A stretch of DNA of 64,000 nt from Roseburia hominis A2-183 (GTDB lineage Bacteria; Bacillota; Clostridia; Lachnospirales; Lachnospiraceae): positions 2,277,501 through 2,341,500 of the forward strand of contig NC_015977.1 of the NCBI RefSeq assembly GCF_000225345.1, written 5' to 3'. This document shows positions 37,718-45,769 of this stretch, piece by piece. The translations under genes were made by a program, and so were the position numbers. The notes beneath the pieces are model-generated. The model saw nothing but the letters and a program-made list of their open reading frames with translations, did not search any database and had not been told where the DNA came from. Within the stretch, counting starts at the first letter, position 1. The number at the start of each line of letters is the position of its first letter.

Positions 37718-38929
37718 ATGGACATCAAAGAACGTCTCTCTTTTTTTCAGGAAATGGTTCAATGTGAATACCCGCTTCATCTCTGGCACTACAGCCCGGA
37801 GTTTGAGCTGATCGAGACAGACTGTCCGGCAGAACTCATGCTGCCGGACATTATCTCCATGCTGGGTTTTTCCTCTCTCGTACTCGCACATATCGAATCC
37901 GGGAACCGCATGCCGCTGATTTTGGACACCGAGTTCGGACTTCTCTGGATCGCCGGTTTTGAGTATCAGGGCTTTGCGCTGCAGCAGATCCACATCGTCG
38001 GTCCTGCTTTTACCGGAAGCAACTCGCATCTGGTTCTGCGTAAAAAGCTGGATTCCTACCAGCTTACCGTCAAGCTGCGCTCTAAAATTGTAAAGCAGAT
38101 CGAGAGTGTGCCGATCATTCCGTCTTCCGTGCTGCTCTCCTACGCCATCATGTTTCACTGCGCCATTACCGGCGAGCGGATCACCGCGGATCTGATCTCT
38201 TTTACCTCACACAGCACGACAAGCGTTCCGGATGACTCGCCGCTTCTCTCCGGGGAGCATCCGGGCATCTGGATGGCGGAACAGACATTTCTCTCCATGA
38301 TCCGCGAGGGAAATCCGGAATACAAAAAGGCTCTTGCAAAATCCATGACCTTAAGCTCCGGCGTCAAGGCCGAGATCGGCGATTCACTCCGCATGAGCAA
38401 AAATAATCTGCTGGTGCTCCTAACCCTGTGCAGCCGCGCTGCGATCGATGGCGGTCTGAATCCCTCCATCGCATACACCCTAAACGATTACTATGCCGGG
38501 CGCATCGAGGAATGTAAAACGACTGCCGACACGACCAATTTAAGCCGCGAATTTCTCGATGATTACGTCCACCGTGTCCGCGCCGCAAAGGAGACGAATG
38601 CACATTCCAGGCAGATTCAGAACATCTGCGACTACATCAGTCTGCACATCCGCGAACCGCTCTCGATCTCTCTGCTCTCCGAACGGCTCGGCTACACGGA
38701 ATATTATTTTTCCCACAAGTTCAAGGAAGTGACCGGCGAGAGCGTGAATGCTTATATCCGCCGAAAAAAAATAGAAGAAGCAAAGCTTCTTCTATCGGGT
38801 ACCCGCATGAGTATTCAGGACATCAGCGATGAACTGTCCTTCGGCAGCCGCAGTTTCTTTTTCTCCAGCTTTCAGAAGGAGACCGGCATGTCACCGACGG
38901 CATACCGCGGGGAGCACTGTAAGGGGTGA
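37718..38929 (+). CDS. AraC family transcriptional regulator (YesN-like)
   Basis: A 403-residue regulator. The N-terminal 290 residues form a sensor region, possibly PAS/cupin-like (LIETDCPAELMLPDIIS, GLLWIAGFEYQG), not firmly identified. The C-terminal AraC domain is canonical: SISLLSERLGYTEYYFSHKFKEVTGESVNAYIRRKKIEEAK and SIQDISDELSFGSRSFFFSSFQKETGMSPTAYR. AAAGGAAT precedes the ATG at 37718, 16 nt downstream of GH1, so the two are co-transcribed and the protein probably controls both divergent units. Confidence 0.9.
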   Translation: MDIKERLSFFQEMVQCEYPLHLWHYSPEFELIETDCPAELMLPDIISMLGFSSLVLAHIESGNRMPLILDTEFGLLWIAGFEYQGFALQQIHIVGPAFTGSNSHLVLRKKLDSYQLTVKLRSKIVKQIESVPIIPSSVLLSYAIMFHCAITGERITADLISFTSHSTTSVPDDSPLLSGEHPGIWMAEQTFLSMIREGNPEYKKALAKSMTLSSGVKAEIGDSLRMSKNNLLVLLTLCSRAAIDGGLNPSIAYTLNDYYAGRIEECKTTADTTNLSREFLDDYVHRVRAAKETNAHSRQIQNICDYISLHIREPLSISLLSERLGYTEYYFSHKFKEVTGESVNAYIRRKKIEEAKLLLSGTRMSIQDISDELSFGSRSFFFSSFQKETGMSPTAYRGEHCKG

Positions 38930-38937
38930 GGGGAGAA

Positions 38938-39056
38938 CCTGATTGCCCCAACATTTCTTTTTGAACCGTTTATCCAGATCTATTTCCCGTATCACCTGCT
39001 CTTTCATTCCAGATTTTTGAGATAATCGTTCTTCTAAATCATCCTGTAGAGTAGTT
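38938..39056 (-). other. Possible short gene remnant
   Basis: The minus-strand frame here reads LQDDLEERLSQKSGMKEQV followed by a charged IREIDLDKRF-type stretch, without a start codon or ribosome site. It looks protein-like but is only about 40 codons and could be chance. No family recognised. Confidence 0.25.
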
Positions 39057-39060
39057 GATA

Positions 39061-40188
39061 TTATAGCAGACGAAATACCTGTTCCACGGAATCAGTAAGA
39101 TTCTCCATGGCTTTTTCCCGCTGCATGGCCTCCTCTAACGTGCACACCCCGCGCACGATCGGGAAAAATGCGTCGATGCCGTTGTCATTGCACGCAGTTG
39201 CTTCTTTTGTGACCGAACCGGCGAACGCAATCACTTTACAGCCATACTTCTTGGCAGCCCTCGCAACCCCCACGGGCGCTTTTCCCATTGCAGTCTGAAG
39301 ATCCAGCCGTCCCTCTCCGGTGAGCACAATCTGCGCTTTCTTTGCCTCCTCCTCAAAATGGATCACGTCTAATATCAGCTCGATTCCCGGAACCAGTCTC
39401 GCCCCAAGATAACTGATAAAGGCATATCCCATGCCGCCGGCTGCCCCCGCGCCCTCCCGGGCTGCATAGTCAACGCCGATCCGCTCGGCAGTGATCGCGG
39501 CGTAATGCTTCATATCCGCGTCGATACGCGGCATTTCCTCTTCCCGTATGCCCTTCTGCTTTCCATAAATATAGGTCGCCCCTTTTTCTCCGCAGAGCGG
39601 ATTCGTGACATCACATGCAATCTGAAAATCACATTCTTTCAGTTCCGGCATCAGATGCTCCAGTGAAACGAAATGTATTTTACCAAGCGCATCCGCTCCC
39701 TCTCCTGCTTCCTCTCCATCTTTGGTCAGAAACTTCACACCGAGCGCTCTAAGCATTCCGATTCCGCCGTCATTTGTTGCGCTTCCGCCGATTCCGATGA
39801 TGAATTTGCGGTATCCGCGCGAAACGGCATCCCGTATCATCTCGCCCACTCCATAGGTGGTGGCTTTTCCCGGATTTCTCTGCGCTTCCTCCACAAGCGT
39901 AATGCCCGCGGCCTGCGCCATCTCCATAACCACCGTCTTTTCATCCGCAAGGATTCCGTAGTAAGCTTTTACCCGGCTTCCCATCGGTCCCGTCACAGAC
40001 AGTTCCACTTTCCTTCCGCCCAGCCCCTCTATCAGGGCATCTGTTGTGCCCTCTCCTCCGTCTGCCAGGGGGCGGACCGTCACATTGGCATGCGGATAGA
40101 CGCGCAACACCCCGTCACGCGCCGCATTCCCCGCTTCCATGGAAGTCATACTCCCCTTAAACGAATCGATCAAAACCATTACATCCAT
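39061..40188 (-). CDS. glxK: Glycerate kinase (GlxK/GarK type)
   Basis: Phosphorylates glycerate, giving 2-phosphoglycerate in this family, which enolase can use. The 375-residue protein has the family marks VLIDSFKGSMTSMEAGNAARDG, PLADGGEGTTDAL, GIGGSATNDGGIGM, ACDVTNPLCGEKGATYIYG and VLTGEGRLDLQTAMGKAPVGVA. The ATG at 40188 follows AAGGAG; the GTG/ATG 24 nt upstream overlaps it. It appears monocistronic, with the next upstream sequence being the decayed defence island. Confidence 0.94.
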   Translation of the reverse strand: MDVMVLIDSFKGSMTSMEAGNAARDGVLRVYPHANVTVRPLADGGEGTTDALIEGLGGRKVELSVTGPMGSRVKAYYGILADEKTVVMEMAQAAGITLVEEAQRNPGKATTYGVGEMIRDAVSRGYRKFIIGIGGSATNDGGIGMLRALGVKFLTKDGEEAGEGADALGKIHFVSLEHLMPELKECDFQIACDVTNPLCGEKGATYIYGKQKGIREEEMPRIDADMKHYAAITAERIGVDYAAREGAGAAGGMGYAFISYLGARLVPGIELILDVIHFEEEAKKAQIVLTGEGRLDLQTAMGKAPVGVARAAKKYGCKVIAFAGSVTKEATACNDNGIDAFFPIVRGVCTLEEAMQREKAMENLTDSVEQVFRLL

Positions 40189-40278
40189 CTTTTTCTCCTT
40201 ACAGGCATGCAAACTGAGTAATTTTATCTTACATCAGTTTGGAGGTTTACACAAACTTTGGGATGCTCCCGTTGATGC

Positions 40279-41476
40279 CTAAAAATAAGCTTCAACTTCC
40301 TTTTCTGAATAGTACTTACTAAAAGTATGAAGTATGTTCTCAAATGTTTCTTCATTTAATCCATACAAGAGTGCTACTAATCTATCTATTTCTGCTATTA
40401 TTTGTTTTCTAGAAATTTTTCTCTTTATCGGCTAGATACTCACATCCGCAAATAAGTTATCCAGTCTTTGGTTGCTTGCGTATAACATTCTTATTCGAGA
40501 ATTAATATGCTTTTCAATTGTTGCTTTTTCTCCCATATAGACCAACTCTTTTTCAAATGATTTTGTATCCGGAATAGGAATCTGTTTAATAATTGTCTGC
40601 GTCAAATCAAGCCCCGCCATTTTTAATCTTACAATATAATCAAATACTACTGAATTAAATAATGCTAGTATGTGTAGCATTTCCTTCTTAGGCAAGCATC
40701 ATTAAGCAAGTTACCACTAATATTTTGTATATATGTGGACTCATACTCTATATTATTAGGTCTTGTCGATAACATTTTCCTTTTTAGCTCAACACATAAC
40801 CGTGCTTCTTTTTCAAGAACAACTGAAGAATAAATATTATCATTAACAGGAATTTGTCCAATATATCCGCCCGCTATTGTAAGTTTTGGAGACATCATTC
40901 TCACATAATATGCCGCTATTCTTGAATTCAAGAAAGCTAAATGTGCATATTCGTTTCCTTCAACAACTCTAATTCCTGGACCAGACGCAATAAAAATCTG
41001 ATTATCCAGCAAAACTCTAACATTTAACCCTGCTGTTCCTGTATCACTAAATAGCATTTGAGTATCACCAAAATATTTTACATTTCTTAACGCAGACCCC
41101 TTTTGAGACTTAATGTACTCTCCTTCCTTTCCCCATTTGACTACACTATCATTTAATCCCTGCCATCTGCAGTAACCTCCCCCATTACTTACAGCAACCC
41201 AATCCGTTTCACCAAAATGTTTCCAAAAATAACCCACAAGTTCTTTAGCATTACCTGTCGATGTTCCTTGCATTGGAACTGCAACATTTCGATATGGTTG
41301 CTTATTTGCTCCCATTACATTTAAGGTTCCTTTACCAGAAAAATCGTAACCATTCGGTCCAACTAACATATCTTGCCCAATATATAATCTACCTTCATTA
41401 CTAATTAGCTTATCAATTTTTTCTTTTAATGAAAATGAAGATAAATTGAGTATTTCAACATTATTATCTGAGCGTG
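40279..41476 (-). pseudogene. Remnant of an Eco57I/PglX-type DNA methyltransferase, specificity end only
   Basis: Three frames piece together a degraded C-terminus. From 41476 the frame reads SFSLKEKIDKLISNEG, RLYIGQDMLVGPNGYDFSG and the specificity-domain block ASGPGIRVVEGNEYAHLAFLNSRIAAYYV...GGYIGQIPV, ending at 40665. A shifted frame continues ALFNSVVFDYIVRLKMAG-LDLTQTIIKQIPIPD to a TAG at 40432, and the same frame goes on to EIDRLVALLYGLNEETFENILHTF, stopping at 40279. The catalytic NPPY half is absent. At least one frameshift and one nonsense codon are present. It resembles type IIG or BREX PglX specificity regions. Confidence 0.75.
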
Positions 41477-41647
41477 CAATTTAGATGCACAACCCTTGGC
41501 TTTCCGTTAAGCCTTGGATTCAAAAATGATGCAATGATCCCATATCGGGTCTGCACAAACGGCATACTGCACCTTGATGCACCTGCCACAGAAAAGATTA
41601 GAATTGATTTCATAGACGAGACTTTGATTGGCTTCGGTTTGATTTGA
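41474..41647 (+). other. Short plus-strand relic frame
   Basis: A plus-strand frame of about 57 codons without a good start reads LGFPLSLGFKNDAMIPYR and ends IDFIDETLIGFGLI before TGA. It looks like the tail of a protein and abuts the methyltransferase remnant, suggesting a rearrangement joint at about 41.47 kb. The rest of 41477-41847 shows no gene. Confidence 0.3.
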
Positions 41648-41734
41648 AGTCTGCTCTTTTCTATGGCACACATTGCTACCTGTAATTGTACCATAGTTTT
41701 TTTTCGGATAGATTTTCCAAAATCAAAATGGGCA

Positions 41735-41780
41735 GAAGAAAGCTCCCAAATCATATGTGACTTAGAGGCTTGATTCCAAC
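41735..41780 (-). terminator. Terminator-like repeat A
   Basis: On the minus strand CAAGCCTC pairs imperfectly with GGGAGCTTT and a T/C-rich run follows. It closely matches repeat B at 43818-43863 (GACTTAGAGG-TTGATTCCAAC, one mismatch in 22). It lies downstream of the 288-residue protein gene. Confidence 0.45.
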
Positions 41781-41847
41781 CATTTGTTTTCTCACTTACT
41801 AGTAACTGAGACAATAGTCTTGTACTTATTCATTATCTAATTTTTTT

Positions 41848-42714
41848 CTACTTCTTATTGTCCAAATAAAAATATATCCATCCATATTTTTTATCAAAAT
41901 CTATCTCCTTCATTATATCATATCCTGTACACACCACTGATACTGGATTAATTGGAATTGGCAATGGAATATTACTCACAACCCCTTTTACAATATTCTT
42001 AGTCACTTGAGGTCTAAAACGTTGTGCCATTTCAATTAAATCTTTTCTTACTATTTCCTCCAGAATATCTTGTCCTAGCTTTTTGTCTTCAATGCTTTCA
42101 CTCAACTCTGTAAGTTTTTTTCTAAACTGTGTCCAATAGTTGTGATGCCTTATCTCTATAATTTCATCCCATGAGTACTCAGAAATATCAGGTATTATTG
42201 CTGTAATAATATCGCTAAAATTACTATATCCCATATCTGTTGTACTTCCAAAAACTTTTCCCAACATCTGCTGTTCCATATCCATTGGCAAAAAAGTACA
42301 ATTCGCTTTTGCATTAAGCAAGGTCCAATATTTAACAGAATTCGCTATTCCAAAACCTTCCCATACTATTTCATGCATGGCGCCACCGTAAGTTTTAGGA
42401 CTTGATAATTCCTTTGCATATTTATCCTTCAAAACATCAGCAGCATCTTTAAAATAATCATCTTCAATTATTGATTCGTCCATAAAACTAATCGAAGGAA
42501 GTAGGGTTTCTGAAGATATTTGTACCTTCTTCATTTCCTTAAAAGTATCACTACTCCATTGTTCCTTTTCTGCTACATCTTCCATAACCTTCTCAACAAG
42601 CTCTTTGCCTGTTCCTAACAGCAAATTATCAAACCATAATGTTGCTAATTTCCCTTCCAGATTGAAATTCGCATTATTAATAGCTAAATTATTATAAGAC
42701 ATAAATGCTTTCAC
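41848..42714 (-). CDS. Hypothetical protein (288 aa), possible partner of the HEPN protein
   Basis: Not recognised. The product begins MKAFMSYNNLAINNANFNLEGK and includes PSISFMDESIIEDDYFKDAADVL, and EIIEIRHHNYWTQFRKKLTEL followed by helical sequence and a Pro-rich turn (NIPLPIPINPVSV) near the end. The mid-late helix pattern recalls DUF6236-like proteins, but I am not confident. A GTG at 42714 follows GAGGTG; ATG at 42702 is the alternative. It lies 67 nt downstream of the HEPN-motif gene on the same strand and may form a two-gene unit with it. Confidence 0.5.
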   Translation of the reverse strand: MKAFMSYNNLAINNANFNLEGKLATLWFDNLLLGTGKELVEKVMEDVAEKEQWSSDTFKEMKKVQISSETLLPSISFMDESIIEDDYFKDAADVLKDKYAKELSSPKTYGGAMHEIVWEGFGIANSVKYWTLLNAKANCTFLPMDMEQQMLGKVFGSTTDMGYSNFSDIITAIIPDISEYSWDEIIEIRHHNYWTQFRKKLTELSESIEDKKLGQDILEEIVRKDLIEMAQRFRPQVTKNIVKGVVSNIPLPIPINPVSVVCTGYDIMKEIDFDKKYGWIYFYLDNKK

Positions 42715-42781
42715 TTTTACACCTCAATTTCCAGTATACACAACCAAAACCTTGTAATTCTTTTTTATGAAAATAACTGTC

Positions 42782-43735
42782 TTACAAACTCACTTCTTGT
42801 TCCTCCCAGTTATAATATTTACAAAGATAAGAGTATACCCTTCTAATTGCAACAATCACATCCTGTATATCTTTTTGTAAGCTTTCAGTACAATAGCTAT
42901 CATCTATTTCCAGTCGATGTATTAGACCATGTCTTCGCTCCAAAATATCATTGACCTGTTCATACAGATTCTTTTTTCTATTATGATAAGGTTTCTTCAA
43001 TGCTTGTCCTATATCTAGCTTATTATCTAAAGCATGAAAATTTGAACAAATTTTTTGTATATTCTGAAATGATAATGTACTTGCAAAAACTTCTTCTACG
43101 GTCTTCTCTCCATTACTTATATCCACCATATCATATGGTGAAAATTTAACATTTAATATTTTTTCTTTCCGGTCAGAATATTTCAGCAATGCAATGTATG
43201 TTGTTCTGAAATATTCTTCAATTAAAGAACATAAATAAGTCGAATACACATTTGCATTAAACATGTTTGGAGTGGGAATTCCACTTATTTCATACATTGA
43301 TTTCTCTGCTTCTACATCACTAGGATACTTACTCAAAGTATGCTTTAAACTGCTGAAATTATTAAATAACCTCTCCACTGCAAAATAGCATCCGCTTTCT
43401 GCACCTTTGATAAGAGTAGCCTCTGGAAAATATCTATTCTTCCCATAATCACTTTCAAACGAGGCATCACAATATTGTTTTAGACACCTAATCGTTTCAT
43501 TCATCTTCTGCAGATCATATCCTACTGCAAAGTACTGACTTCTAACTCTGTATACCCATTCTTCCTCATTTTCGTCGCACAACCAGACATGAACACCAGT
43601 AAAAAACTTATAGTCATCATCATTACCACAATAAAAAGAATCCCCTCTTTTTTCATAATCCATCAGCATCAATAGTTTTTCAATGGCTAACTTAGTGTAT
43701 TTCTTCTTTATATGCACATATGCATCGTATCCCAT
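42782..43735 (-). CDS. HEPN-domain-like protein
   Basis: A 317-residue protein with a C-terminal helical domain containing ILERRHGLIHRLEID, an Rx4H motif (about R268-H273) set in the helix context typical of RiboL-PSP/MAE_28990-like HEPN domains. The N-terminal part (YDAYVHIKKKYTKLAIEKLL, FFTGVHVWLCDENEEEW) is a separate domain of unknown role, perhaps substrate-recognition. The ATG at 43735 follows GAGAAGG; the longer frame to 43762 lacks one. HEPN proteins are commonly RNases of toxin-antitoxin or phage-defence systems. Its neighbours (a toxin-antitoxin pair, TIGR02391 protein, methyltransferase remnant) fit a defence island. Confidence 0.7.
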   Translation of the reverse strand: MGYDAYVHIKKKYTKLAIEKLLMLMDYEKRGDSFYCGNDDDYKFFTGVHVWLCDENEEEWVYRVRSQYFAVGYDLQKMNETIRCLKQYCDASFESDYGKNRYFPEATLIKGAESGCYFAVERLFNNFSSLKHTLSKYPSDVEAEKSMYEISGIPTPNMFNANVYSTYLCSLIEEYFRTTYIALLKYSDRKEKILNVKFSPYDMVDISNGEKTVEEVFASTLSFQNIQKICSNFHALDNKLDIGQALKKPYHNRKKNLYEQVNDILERRHGLIHRLEIDDSYCTESLQKDIQDVIVAIRRVYSYLCKYYNWEEQEVSL

Positions 43736-43817
43736 ATTGGCACCTTCTCTGTTGTTTTTCACAATAATTGTACCATAGACTGTCTATTTCGGAAATTATT
43801 TTCCAGCGAAAACAGGA

Positions 43818-43863
43818 AGAAAAAACCTCCAAATCTTTGAAGACTTAGAGGTTTGATTCCAAC
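43818..43863 (-). terminator. Terminator-like repeat B after the toxin gene
   Basis: On the minus strand AAACCTC and GAGGTTT flank a 22 nt loop and TTTTTTC follows, a plausible terminator for the toxin-antitoxin operon. Near-identical to repeat A at 41735-41780. Confidence 0.6.
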
Positions 43864-43872
43864 AATTTTCGT

Positions 43873-44187
43873 TTACTTTTTCAATATATTCTGCCAATCA
43901 ACTTTGTTATATAAAATTCTGATTATGTACACTACATCATCCTCGCTGTCATAATGGTAAAAGATATTGTAATTATCAAAGCGCGTCATCCGCAAACCTA
44001 TTCTTCCCAAAAGTTCATCATCTACTAAAGGATGCCCTATCGGATATTCTCCCAGCCTTTCTGCAGCTTCGAGAATACCTTCCGTTATTCTTCTTGATGC
44101 TTGAGGATTACAAAGATCGACAAAAATATAGTACTCTATATCCAGCAAATCATATTCTGCCGGTTCGGTAAATACTACATTAGCCAC
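43873..44187 (-). CDS. RelE/ParE superfamily toxin
   Basis: A 104-residue toxin of the RelE/ParE fold: VVFTEPAEYDLLDIEYYI at the N-terminus, the SRRITEGILEAAERLGEYPIGHPL helix pair, RMTRFDNYNIFYHYDSEDDVVYIIRILY and a terminal VDWQNILKK. Members either cut mRNA at the ribosome or inhibit gyrase; the sequence alone does not decide. It overlaps the antitoxin gene by 8 nt, the usual arrangement. Confidence 0.88.
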   Translation of the reverse strand: MANVVFTEPAEYDLLDIEYYIFVDLCNPQASRRITEGILEAAERLGEYPIGHPLVDDELLGRIGLRMTRFDNYNIFYHYDSEDDVVYIIRILYNKVDWQNILKK

Positions 44188-44344
44188 GCTCTTCTCTCCT
44201 CTTCTTCAGTTTTTCTCTCACTTCATCAATCGTACTGGTTCTGCCTTCCTGCATTGCTTTATAGCCTTCACCAATCAATCTATATAATTCCAATTTTGCA
44301 GTATCTGATGTTTCTGCTACTACCTGCGGTTTCGTTGCCAACAT
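44180..44344 (-). CDS. Antitoxin of the RelE/ParE pair
   Basis: A 54-residue antitoxin. It begins MLATKPQVVAETSDTAKLELYR and ends with a charged helix TIDEVREKLKKRREERG, the part expected to wrap the toxin. No DNA-binding ribbon-helix-helix is obvious, but such antitoxins are short and divergent. The ATG at 44344 follows AAGGGTG; the frame upstream lacks a ribosome site. It precedes and overlaps the toxin gene. Confidence 0.8.
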   Translation of the reverse strand: MLATKPQVVAETSDTAKLELYRLIGEGYKAMQEGRTSTIDEVREKLKKRREERG

Positions 44345-44453
44345 ACAATCACACCCTTTCTTCTCATTCCTAGTATAGCATATCCTAATGCTCACAACAA
44401 TTGTTTTTTCCTAATTATATTATATGCTGTGGAACAACAAAACACTCGTCCAA

Positions 44454-45227
44454 CTATTTATGTAAAAAGGAAATTGTTGTCAAAATATCAATTGCGTCCT
44501 GCTCATTCACAATCCACTTTATCTTCAGTTCATGTGCCGTCACATTCCTTACCATATGTGTAATTCCGTTTAACATCTCTTTTAACCCATTTTGTGCATT
44601 CCTTTCCGAAGGTGTCTGCAATGAATTTATTGCCAGTCTGGGATTATTAACTACAAAAGCATTATTAAATAAATTGGAGTCGTCATCCTGCATCCCTGTC
44701 TTTTCTCTTACCTTCTCTGACAAACTCTTTGCAGCTTCAAAGATTGCATGAAAATAGTTCTCCTGTAAGTATTCTTCTTTACAGCACTTTATTACATCCT
44801 GATGAATATGTCTTTTTTGTAACTCGCTTACCAAATCTCTTGTCCGTCTTTCGACCTCCGATATTGTGGTTGCTGCCTCTATCTTTAACAGCTTTCTCTC
44901 ATTTGTCATCTGTAGCCCGATTAACATCAATGGTTTATTTATCTCTAATAAAATCTCATCATAATCACCATTTTGACCGTTAATGAACCTTACCGGTTTT
45001 AAGCTCTTTTTAATAAAATTAAGAAAAGCATTTGATGCTCCGTCTATTTCTTGTCTCGTTAAAAAAGTGTAGTAGATTCTTTTCCATTTTGTACTTTCAT
45101 TGCTTGTGTCCCTGACTCCGCATTCCCGAAAAATTTCGTTCATTTGGCTTCCTGTCATGCATTCTGCAACTATTCTAGATAACACTTCAACTTCTGAATT
45201 CGCAAGTTTTCTAATCTTCTCTGCCAT
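44454..45227 (-). CDS. TIGR02391 family (Ymh) protein, HEPN-like
   Basis: A 257-residue protein. The C-terminal domain has the TIGR02391 pattern: YFHAIFEAAKSLSEKVREKTG, LFNNAFV, NPRLAINSLQTPSERNAQNGLKEML and GITHMVRNVTAHELKIKW, the RNVTAH being an Rx4H HEPN-type motif (about R227-H232). The N-terminal half (EVEVLSRIVAECMTGSQMNEIFRECG) is a helical recognition domain often present. The third ATG (45227) is best spaced from AAGGGAG. Family members are frequent in mobile and defence regions; no partner is required. It follows the 40-codon frame at 45240 by 12 nt. Confidence 0.8.
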   Translation of the reverse strand: MAEKIRKLANSEVEVLSRIVAECMTGSQMNEIFRECGVRDTSNESTKWKRIYYTFLTRQEIDGASNAFLNFIKKSLKPVRFINGQNGDYDEILLEINKPLMLIGLQMTNERKLLKIEAATTISEVERRTRDLVSELQKRHIHQDVIKCCKEEYLQENYFHAIFEAAKSLSEKVREKTGMQDDDSNLFNNAFVVNNPRLAINSLQTPSERNAQNGLKEMLNGITHMVRNVTAHELKIKWIVNEQDAIDILTTISFLHK

Positions 45228-45239
45228 CATCATTCTCCC

Positions 45240-45362
45240 TTAATACCAATCCTGATACTGTGCCATTTCCTGCATCATATCAGATTCCCAATCTGCAACT
45301 GCTTCAAATTCACAATCACACCCATCACAAAAATTAAAAATTGCCTGCATAAACTCATACAC
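45240..45362 (-). CDS. Possible 40-residue small protein or gene tail
   Basis: A GTG-initiated frame with YEFMQAIFNFCDGCDCEFEAV and ending QEMAQYQDWY, just ahead of the TIGR02391 gene. The CxxCxC cluster is unusual. There is no strong ribosome site, so it could equally be the tail of a deleted gene. Confidence 0.35.
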   Translation of the reverse strand: MYEFMQAIFNFCDGCDCEFEAVADWESDMMQEMAQYQDWY

Positions 45363-45387
45363 ATTTTTTTAATCCAAATCAATATTA

Positions 45388-45500
45388 TCAAAACGATATT
45401 CCAAATGTTTCCTGTGTATATCCACTGTTTTCCCTAACAGTTTTCAACCTTTGCCCGATCCGTATGTTTAACTCTTTTTTCTGTTTTTCTCCATATTCAT
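45388..45500 (-). pseudogene. Remnant of an XRE-type helix-turn-helix regulator
   Basis: After GAGGTG an ATG (45500) opens MNMEKNRKK, then stops. Shifting frame at the A-run gives KELNIRIGQRLKTVRENSGYTQETFGISF and another stop. The segment NIRIGQRLKTVRENSGYTQE is the first helix of a Cro/C1-type domain, so this is a frameshifted and truncated XRE regulator. The following 270 bp contain only the hairpin at 45663. Confidence 0.65.
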
Positions 45501-45660
45501 GCTGTTCACCTCGCTTTACGTTAATGATAGCAACGCAAAGCGTCCGCAAACAGATTGTATCGCGTCTGTAATTATGTCGCGTCGCAACTTTCTCTCTAAC
45601 ATGAAAAGAGAGTAATAAACCCCCCGATTCATCACTCATCTCAACATTCTGTCATTTTTT

Positions 45661-45698
45661 GAAAACCTGCCAACACACTGCGGTATCAGCAGGTTTCC
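45661..45698 (-). terminator. Weak hairpin downstream of the galactanase remnant
   Basis: AAACCTGC (45663-45670) and GCAGGTTT (45689-45696) pair perfectly with an 18 nt loop. T tracts are short on the minus side and longer on the plus side, so termination of the galactan operon here is only likely. Confidence 0.45.
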
Positions 45699-45769
45699 TT
45701 CTTTTTTATTTATGTCTTAATTATTATGTTTCTTCCTTTTTCTTCTTCGCAGCAAAAAATACAATAGTT

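Noticed and set aside
41464..41814. 116-codon minus-strand frame
   Set aside because: It overlaps the more protein-like plus-strand relic and a terminator-like repeat and has no recognisable domain or ribosome site.
40255..45500. An insertion sequence as the cause of the decayed island
   Set aside because: No transposase frame and no terminal inverted repeats with target duplication were found; only direct terminator-like repeats.
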